64,000 nt of DNA. Origin: Zelopaecilomyces penicillatus (taxonomy: Eukaryota > Ascomycota > Sordariomycetes > Hypocreales > Pseudodiploosporaceae). Where the stretch lies: positions 4,216,001 to 4,280,000 of the forward strand of contig VCCP01000005.1 in NCBI GenBank assembly GCA_005765155.1, given 5' to 3'. Every line of letters starts with the position of its first letter. The stretch's first letter is position 1. A model generated the notes under the pieces. The model was given only the letters and a program-made list of their open reading frames with translations, was not told the DNA's origin and did not search any database. Both the position numbers and the translations under genes were made by a program. Shown here piece by piece: positions 57,944 to 64,000 of the stretch.

Positions 57944-58743
57944 ATGTCAGTCCATCGCCAGATCGCCGAACGAACGTCGACAATTGACGCTGACAATTTT
58001 CCAGGGCGACCGAGTTGAACGTCCAGTCGGAGCGCGCTTTCCAGAAGCAGCCTCACATCTTCTTGAACTCCAAGACCAAGACCAAGAGCGCCCGACCCGG
58101 CAAGAGCGGACGACGATGGTACAAGGACGTTGGTCTGGGTTTCCGTACCCCTCAGACCGCTATTGACGGCAACTACATCGGTACGTGAGGGCTGCTATTT
58201 TCGAGATGGGTGGATACACTGGTGGGGATATCGAAGCTTGAGGCAGAGTTGTGCCATGAACTTGAGGATAAGCTGGATGGATGCGCAGAGAGATCCGGGG
58301 TGGAGAATTGCAGAATTCTGGCCGAGACGCACAACAACAAGGGCAGGCTTTACTGACAGTTGACCGCAGACAAGAAGTGCCCCTTCACTGGCCTCGTTTC
58401 TATCCGTGGCCGTATCCTGACCGGCACTGTCGTCTCCACCAAGATGCACCGAACTCTCATTATCCGAAGAGAGTACCTGCACTTCATCCCCAAGTACTCC
58501 CGTTATGAGAAGCGACACAAGAACCTCGCCGCCCACGTTTCTCCCGCGTTCCGTGTTGAGGAGGGTGACCAGGTCACCGTCGGCCAGTGCCGACCTCTCA
58601 GCAAGACTGTGCGTAATCATCCGACCCGAACTCCACTCTGCGATTAATCTACTCCAAATACTAACAAGTAACAGGTTCGTTTCAACGTCCTGCGCGTGCT
58701 GCCCCGAACTGGCAAGGCGGTCAAGAAATTCAGCAAGTTCTAA
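57944..58743 (+). CDS. RPS11: 40S ribosomal protein S11 (uS17)
   Basis: Four exons, 57944-57945 (only AT of the start codon), 58005-58180, 58370-58608 and 58675-58743, encode 161 aa. The initiator ATG is formed by splicing AT to a G after a 59-bp intron (donor GTCAGT, branch CGCTGAC, acceptor TTTTCCAG), giving M-ATELNVQSERAFQKQPHIF, the exact S11 N-terminus. Reading straight through the ATG without splicing gives a short frame that ends at TGA. Conserved motifs include RRWYKDVGLGFRTP, CPFTGLVSIRGRILTG, RRYEKRHKN-type SRYEKRHKNLAAHVSP and GDQVTVGQCRPLSKT. The protein binds 18S rRNA in the body of the small subunit. Intron 2 (189 bp) is longer than the others. Promoter shared with SPC7. Confidence 0.97.
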
Positions 58744-59484
58744 ATTGGTCTTCTCTTCTGGCATTTTTGGCGTGATAAACAGGGGGGATCGGACATTCCC
58801 ACTGGAGGGTCGGGTACCGGAAGTCGATTTGCAAATGATTGTGTTGTGTTGTAGATGCAATCGCGAATAAAAGGATTCATGAAGACAACATACACGTCTC
58901 ACGGGTTTTAACGACTATATTTTGGCAGACATCTCAGACGAGCGCCATAATGTGACTATCGCGCCATTCTCATGAGCCCCTGGAGTGAAATCTTCCCGTG
59001 GCAGGATTCGGTTGAACCCAAAAAATATACAAAGCAATTCCATCATTTCCACATGCAATTAGCCATTCTTCAGTAGTCTAACATTACGACTTGTCTGCAA
59101 AGCCCAATCCCTGTACAAGGTCCACAGAACAAAAGCACATGTAGTTGTATAACATGCATCTTGTAGTCGCAACAACAGTTTCCAGTTTTTTGTCAATGGC
59201 AACTCGCCAATCGTCATCGGCAAGCAAACATAACTCGAAAACCATATTCATCAAATAATTTGGCAATGTCAGATTCTTTCTTAATGCGTCATAACATTTG
59301 CAGACAAATTGTTGAGGCTATACTGTGCCTGACACTGTGCATATGCGGTTTTGACACGGTAGAGCGTTCGCGGGTCCTGTCTCTCGCGGTTTATTAACTT
59401 AAACCTCAAGAGCCAACAATTCAGGTTTACTTGGCGTTTCTTGTATTCTTTCTTGTCGCTCTTTCAAGTCATATTTTAGTTACC
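58744..59484. other. Intergenic region, RPS11 to EMI1-like gene
   Basis: 741 bp, no gene seen. Includes the RPS11 3' UTR (GAATAAAAGG near 58865 is a likely poly(A) signal). Confidence 0.6.
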
Positions 59485-60464
59485 ATGGGCTGGCTTCCAT
59501 CCATATTCGGCGGCGATAAGCCCACCGATCCTCTAAGCAAGCTCGACCCTAAACTTCGCGAATTCCTCCAGAAAGAATCTCCAGTCAAATACACCCCCAA
59601 CATTCCGTCATCAACACCAGAGCATGAGAATCGCACGACTACAGCATTACCAGAATTGCAAGCCGATTCGCCGCCAGTTCCCTCAGCAAGTTTATATCAA
59701 GATGGTCGCTATGCGCATTTATGGAAGAACTATCGATCGCTGTCACAGGTTGAGGCAGAGACATCGTCAGACCATGACAAGTTGATGGGCGTCTTGGAAG
59801 GCTTCAAAGAGCGAAAAGCTGCCATTTCTCGGGCTGCACTGGAAAACTGTGCGCCGCAACAAGAAGAATGGATCAATTGCATGAAGCATGGTAGCTGGGA
59901 GGATCAGCTCCAGATGTGCCGGCACCAAGTCCGCCGGTTTGAAAGGTGCTACACGATGCAATCTGTATGGCTACCAAATATTATCATGGCTTACCAATAC
60001 GGATTTAAGTACTGATATGTGTGTTCTAGCGATTTTTGCGAGCTTTGGGTCATGGTTCAGTGTTAGGGCGCCCACTCGATGTTGATGACGATATCCAGTT
60101 ACATGCAGACTCCCTATTCCACCGAATGCTCCAGCATGAGGCCGAAGTCGAAAAGGCCAAACAGGAAGGAACTACGATACCCACATTCGAGCCCGTTCTT
60201 CCAAAGACGAACATCCCCGTCGTCAAGCCGACAGAGGAGCTAGAGAAGCAGTGGAAGGAGAAGTTGGAAAAGCTGCCCGAGGACGAACGCGCAGTGGAGG
60301 AGGCTGCCTTGAGAGCCGATCTCCATGCCAAAGCAGAAGTAGCGGAGAATGTGCAAAAGATATGGGACTTAAAAAGAGAAGAGAGGGGCTTGCGGCAGTC
60401 TGAAGGAAAGGGGACATTTACTGATACTCTAGCCACACTTTGGGGGAGAGGATCTGGGAAATGA
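59485..60464 (+). CDS. EMI1: Emi1-like twin CX9C protein (DUF3128)
   Basis: Two exons, 59485-59964 and 60030-60464 (65-bp intron, GTATGG donor), encode 304 aa. Start MGWLPSIFGGDK; the ORF is open 18 codons upstream but lacks an earlier ATG. Residues 122-155 carry a twin CX9C motif: Cys122-x9-Cys132 and Cys145-x9-Cys155, separated by a short loop, in the context WINCMKHGSWEDQLQMC. This matches the DUF3128/Emi1 family, small proteins of the mitochondrial intermembrane space type or cytosolic relatives. The second half is charged and helical (EKQWKEKLEKLPEDERAVEE) and ends in LATLWGRGSGK. Yeast Emi1 (early meiotic induction) is 187 aa and needed for IME1 induction; the longer tail is normal in filamentous fungi. 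Exact biochemical role unknown. Confidence 0.82.
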
Positions 60465-60919
60465 AGCGTTGACGGATGCCATGTGATTTTGCTCGATACC
60501 AGTGGTGGCAAGATTTACTCTGTATATCAATGGCCTCAGGGCTACCGTTAGAATGAAACGGCAGTACATTATACCAAACATAGAACTGCTGCAATGGTAA
60601 TTTTGTTCGGGGCCATGAAATGTTTAGTCTAAAATTCCATATCACAGAATAACACATGTCATGTTCCACCTAGCCCGTCACGAAGCTTTGAGAGAACCAC
60701 TCAGTTCACACAAAGACACCGAAGAGGCTATGTGCAATGTCTAAGACAGTTACCCACAACGTTTCAAATTGGAGACACATATTTAGAATCTACAATGATG
60801 AGAACCCATAGAATTCATCTTCCCAGCAACTCTTTCAATTGAGAATGAGTAAAGCCATGGTTTTGATATTGACAATTACCTCCAGGCCGAAACATCCAAT
60901 TCTCAGAGGAACAGCCAAT
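60465..60919. other. Intergenic region before tRNA-Val
   Basis: 455 bp, no gene seen. Confidence 0.6.
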
Positions 60920-60992
60920 GGTTCTGTGGTCTAGCCGGTTATGACACTTCATTAACACCGAAGAGGTCCCCGGTTCGGGCCCGGGCAGAACC
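60920..60992 (+). tRNA. tRNA-Val (AAC), divergent or possibly pseudo
   Basis: 73 nt (plus a T discriminator). Acceptor GGTTCTG/CAGAACC pairs perfectly, A box TGGTCTAGCCGG fits consensus, T stem CCCGG/CCGGG is perfect. The anticodon loop TTAACAC gives AAC. Oddities: an A31-C39 mismatch closes the anticodon loop, and the T loop reads TTCGGGC, with G at the near-universal A58 position; the discriminator is T instead of A. A TTTTT terminator follows at 60997-61001. It may be functional or a decaying copy. Confidence 0.7.
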
Positions 60993-62073
60993 TTCCTTTT
61001 TGCAGATTTAAGCTGTTGTAAACAGAAAAGAGTTTTTGCTCTCTATTTTGACGCGCTCGATTCATCTTTTGGTCGGTGGGTTCTTTAGACAGGTTTTGCC
61101 CCTCGATGCGAATAGCGTAGCGGTTCTTCCCTAGCCCACTTACCCTACACCACTTCGTACTAACAAAAGAATTAGTTTGCAACGCATATTGAACTGCTTA
61201 TTTTGGGGCAAAGAGTTATAATACAGGATTTTTTACTTCTGTTGGGTTGTCTTAGCTTGCTTCAGTTTGAAAAGTAATGGCTATATAGGCTTCGAGTGGG
61301 GTAGTTATGTTTCGCACCATCTTTAATTCACAATTACTTGTCATCATGGAAATAAACAGCCTGGGAACATGAACAACAACAAAGGATTGTGTTGGCTGGA
61401 TGTAACCATGCAACCATGCATTTGGAGACTTAAAACTGAGAAGTTGAAGAAATATCATTAATCCTTTGTAACAAATCGTCACCAGTAGCATGTTGATACA
61501 TTTCACGTCTAGAACTAAGGCTTCCTACACCTACACGGTTCCATGGCATGGGGAACCGAAACTTATGTTAGACAGATTGAAGCCACTTCCAGACATCATG
61601 AATCAAAGGAATTCATTGGATAATGTTAAGGGTAAAACGAGTCGCCAGGACCACTGGGACTTGTAAAAGTCGGGTAACGGGATCAGAGAGCCCTTATCGA
61701 ATTGATTTTGGAACAGCATTATAGTAAAGAGGCAGATTGAGAGCTGCGACCCACATTTGATCTCAAAAATATCTCAAGATATCAAAGCGTTCCGTGCAAC
61801 ATATATAAGCAGGCCCTGGGTATATATGTACGTCGACCTGGTTAGATAGCATATCAATGGATAAGTGTACTAGGTTAGCGCGGGCTCAGAAGTAACCGGG
61901 ATTTCTACCCTGAGCAATGTAGTATTCAAGAGCAATTTTCAAAGTCACACATCCCAATCATAGTAGGCGACCGGAGCTTGCATGTGAGGCCACTTGATTG
62001 AAAAACGAATGCACTTTTCCAGTGTTTCGAACAAGGTGACAAAGAACTAGAGGGACACGACAAACAGAACCCG
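60993..62073. other. Intergenic region, tRNA-Val to URI/BUD27
   Basis: 1.08 kb without a gene. Pol III terminator T-run at 60997-61001; AT-rich, with TATATAA-like motifs near 61802 and 61822. Nothing else recognised. Confidence 0.55.
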
Positions 62074-63864
62074 CTACTGGCGGGAAAGCCGCGCGGCCTT
62101 GAAGCGACTCATGAGTTCCTGACCGTCCTCATCATCATCTAGTGGTTGAATGGGGGATTCGTCCTCCTTGAGGAACCCGCCTTGTCGCTGGATGAACTTT
62201 CTACGCAGCCGTTGATGTTCATCGGCGACTTCCTGGTGGACCATAGCATCATTGAGCTCATCTGGTGGCAGAGGGGCAGATGTTGCTTCTCGTTCTACCA
62301 GAGTGTCTACGATTGTAGCCCCGTCTGGACCTGTCGGCGCCTTCGGCCGGTCCTGATCCACAAATTGGGGAGCGATGTCCATGGGTCCCTTGGGAATGTT
62401 GTCGGCTGACGCAGTTTCACCCCTGCTCTTCCTGAAACGGGACGATTTAGTTGCTGGCTTTGATTCGACAGGTTTTGATGAAGAAGATCGCTCAACAATA
62501 TCGCCAAGTGGCTCGATCTTGGGCTGCGGTTCGTCCCGAGTGGGAGCTATAGGTGTAGACTCCTCAGGGGCAATGTCAAGGTTTTGCGCGAACCGAACCC
62601 CCTTCTTCCCTTCGGAGGCATCGGCACCCCTCTCTTTGATAATCGACTTTGAGGGGGCGGGTTTGGACGTTTTTGAGGGAGCAGCGGATGCATGACTGAT
62701 CACAATGCGACCTATACCCTCTGTGTCACTGTTTGAGTCTTGTTCCTCTTCTTGCTTCTCCATGGCCTGAGAGGAACGAGATTTGATGCCGAGCTTCTTT
62801 TCAAGCTCCAACATACGTTGTCGGTACTTGTCTGTAATGACCTGACCTTTGTACCGACCGTATTGGTCCTCTTCATCATCTTCATCTTCATCAAAATCGT
62901 CGAAATCGTCATCCCCATACTCAAAGCCAGAGTCATCATCCTCAGAGTTGCCTTCCTCCAGCTCGAGTTCGGCAACGACAGCACCAATTTCACCCATGCC
63001 ATACTTGAGCATGTCCTGTCTGAGTGTGGCGTCGTCTTCATCCTCGTCCTCGGGTATCACTGGCTCCTGAACGCTCATCTTTTCCTGTTCTTTGGCTGTC
63101 TGCATGATATGCTCAACGCGCTTGGCCCGCCTTGTAATATCAGGCTGAGGCTCTTCGGAAACCTTGGTATCCTTAGAAAATGACACGACCTTTTTTGGTT
63201 CACTCGTCGGCTTCGAAATGGGTACATCATGTTGAGGCGTGGATTTTATCGCACCATCTTCAATCTCCATATCTCCCCGGGTGGTTTGTAGCTTGGAAAT
63301 CTGCTGTAGAGCCTCGGTTTCTGATTCTGGGAGGTCTTTTACGCCCGCTTTTTCAAGAGCCTCCCTAACCTGTGGCAATGTGTCGCTGGGTTTGTGAAGG
63401 CGATATGACACAACATTGTCGTCTTCATCCAGCTGCTCGATGATATCCGTGATGGGTTGGCCATTTTCATCTGCGGCGTCAGGATGGCTTAGAACACTAG
63501 CCGCGGCGTACTTGTTCTCTGCCGTTTCCAGTTGCTTTTGCAGGCTCTCAACATTTTTGGATACATAGTCGATTCGCCGTTCCAAAAGGTTGATGATTTG
63601 GTCCCTGGTTTTTGAGCCGTTTGGCCCAAAAATCTCACTAATCTCCTTTTGGTTCAGGAGCTCGCCTTCAAATTCATCATGGATGCGTAACAGTTCAGCA
63701 GCATGACCGGTCTCGGAGACAGCTTCGACCTCTTCTTTGAGAGCCTCATACTCGGCATCCCATGTCTGCCAGTACTGGAGAGCCTTTTGCAGTTGCTTGA
63801 CACTGTCCTCGAGCCGCAGACGGTGCTTCTCAAGATCGAGAAAGCTGTCTGTGCCTCCGGACAT
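62074..63864 (-). CDS. BUD27: URI/Bud27-type unconventional prefoldin (DUF3835)
   Basis: Single exon of 596 aa from the ATG at 63864 (MSGGTDSFLDLEKHRLRLED). The frame is open to another ATG at 63939, but the sequence between (CGCTAATAATCTG and CCCACGCCAG) looks like an intron end, so an upstream noncoding exon is likely. Residues 1-145 form the prefoldin-like coiled-coil region (KQLQKALQYWQTWDAEYEAL, IINLLERRIDYVSKNVESL). The middle is disordered and acidic (YGDDDFDDFDEDEDDEED). The C-terminus carries the DUF3835 signature: RRKFIQRQGGFLKEDESPIQ and SRFKAARLSRQ. URI/Bud27 helps assemble RNA polymerases through Rpb5 and couples translation initiation to TOR signalling. A KGVRFAQNL motif resembles an RVxF-type PP1 site as in human URI; this is suggestive only. 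Confidence 0.88.
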   Translation of the reverse strand: MSGGTDSFLDLEKHRLRLEDSVKQLQKALQYWQTWDAEYEALKEEVEAVSETGHAAELLRIHDEFEGELLNQKEISEIFGPNGSKTRDQIINLLERRIDYVSKNVESLQKQLETAENKYAAASVLSHPDAADENGQPITDIIEQLDEDDNVVSYRLHKPSDTLPQVREALEKAGVKDLPESETEALQQISKLQTTRGDMEIEDGAIKSTPQHDVPISKPTSEPKKVVSFSKDTKVSEEPQPDITRRAKRVEHIMQTAKEQEKMSVQEPVIPEDEDEDDATLRQDMLKYGMGEIGAVVAELELEEGNSEDDDSGFEYGDDDFDDFDEDEDDEEDQYGRYKGQVITDKYRQRMLELEKKLGIKSRSSQAMEKQEEEQDSNSDTEGIGRIVISHASAAPSKTSKPAPSKSIIKERGADASEGKKGVRFAQNLDIAPEESTPIAPTRDEPQPKIEPLGDIVERSSSSKPVESKPATKSSRFRKSRGETASADNIPKGPMDIAPQFVDQDRPKAPTGPDGATIVDTLVEREATSAPLPPDELNDAMVHQEVADEHQRLRRKFIQRQGGFLKEDESPIQPLDDDEDGQELMSRFKAARLSRQ

Positions 63865-64000
63865 TTCGGCTGGCCAAGGAGTCGGTTCGGATGAGCTCTG
63901 GCGTGGGGGGAAAATCAGATTATTAGCGGAAATGTACATTCAAGGGTTCAGAACAAGGGTTGTGATGTCAGGCGGCTGAACTTCGGCTGATAATGACTAC
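63865..64000. other. URI/BUD27 5' leader
   Basis: 136 bp up to the right end. The minus strand shows a good 3' splice site (CTAATAATCTGATTTTCCCCCCACGCCAG) just upstream of the chosen ATG, implying a leader intron. Confidence 0.4.

Noticed and set aside
1..64000. Transposable elements, RIP-mutated repeats, CRISPR or phage-like features
   Set aside because: No terminal repeats, transposase motifs, long direct repeats or strongly AT-biased blocks were found; this is a eukaryotic housekeeping region.

Overview
This window is nuclear DNA of a filamentous ascomycete. Genes are intron-poor, with introns of about 50-190 bp that start GTRNGT and carry CTRAC-like branch sites. Intergenic spaces run from 0.3 to 2.5 kb, with one of 8.6 kb. 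Gene content (long AT-hook-bearing Scm3, glycine/tyrosine-rich Pex13, LigD-type phosphoesterase, DUF3807, URI/Bud27 with DUF3835) fits Pezizomycotina. Sordariomycetes, possibly Hypocreales, is my guess from protein flavour and the abundant TAGG/CCTA motifs. I cannot name a species. Almost everything is single-copy housekeeping: I see no transposon, no biosynthetic cluster and no clear sign of horizontal transfer.

Layout. 0-1 kb: 5' coding exon of an Sfp1-like C2H2 factor, leaving the window on the left. 1-9.4 kb: a gene-free stretch rich in short TAGG/CCTA motifs. 9.4-19 kb: RCF2, a kelch-repeat protein, DUS3 and PEX13. 19-26 kb: a stand-alone LigD-like 3'-phosphoesterase, an intron-containing tRNA-Thr(CGT) and CAC2, followed by a 2.4 kb spacer. 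26-37 kb: a full ABCC transporter, an AAA+ ATPase and ATG6. 37-46 kb: SCM3, CK2 alpha, a DUF3807 protein and a small conserved-looking protein. 47-52 kb: ATG14 and a locus in which two long in-frame ORFs are separated by a single TAG. 53-64 kb: SPC7, RPS11 (start codon split by an intron), an EMI1-like twin CX9C protein, a divergent tRNA-Val(AAC) and a URI/BUD27 homologue.

Functional themes. Two subunits of the autophagy PI3-kinase complex I (Atg6, Atg14) lie 10 kb apart. Two centromere/kinetochore proteins (Scm3, Spc7) and a histone chaperone subunit (Cac2) lie in the same 36 kb. tRNA and translation functions are represented by Dus3, Rps11, two tRNAs and Bud27. This co-location is probably chance but is noted.

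Gene models were built by hand from splice signals, reading-frame continuity and family knowledge. All multi-exon models below keep frame through every junction. Noncoding stretches over about 300 bp are listed separately.
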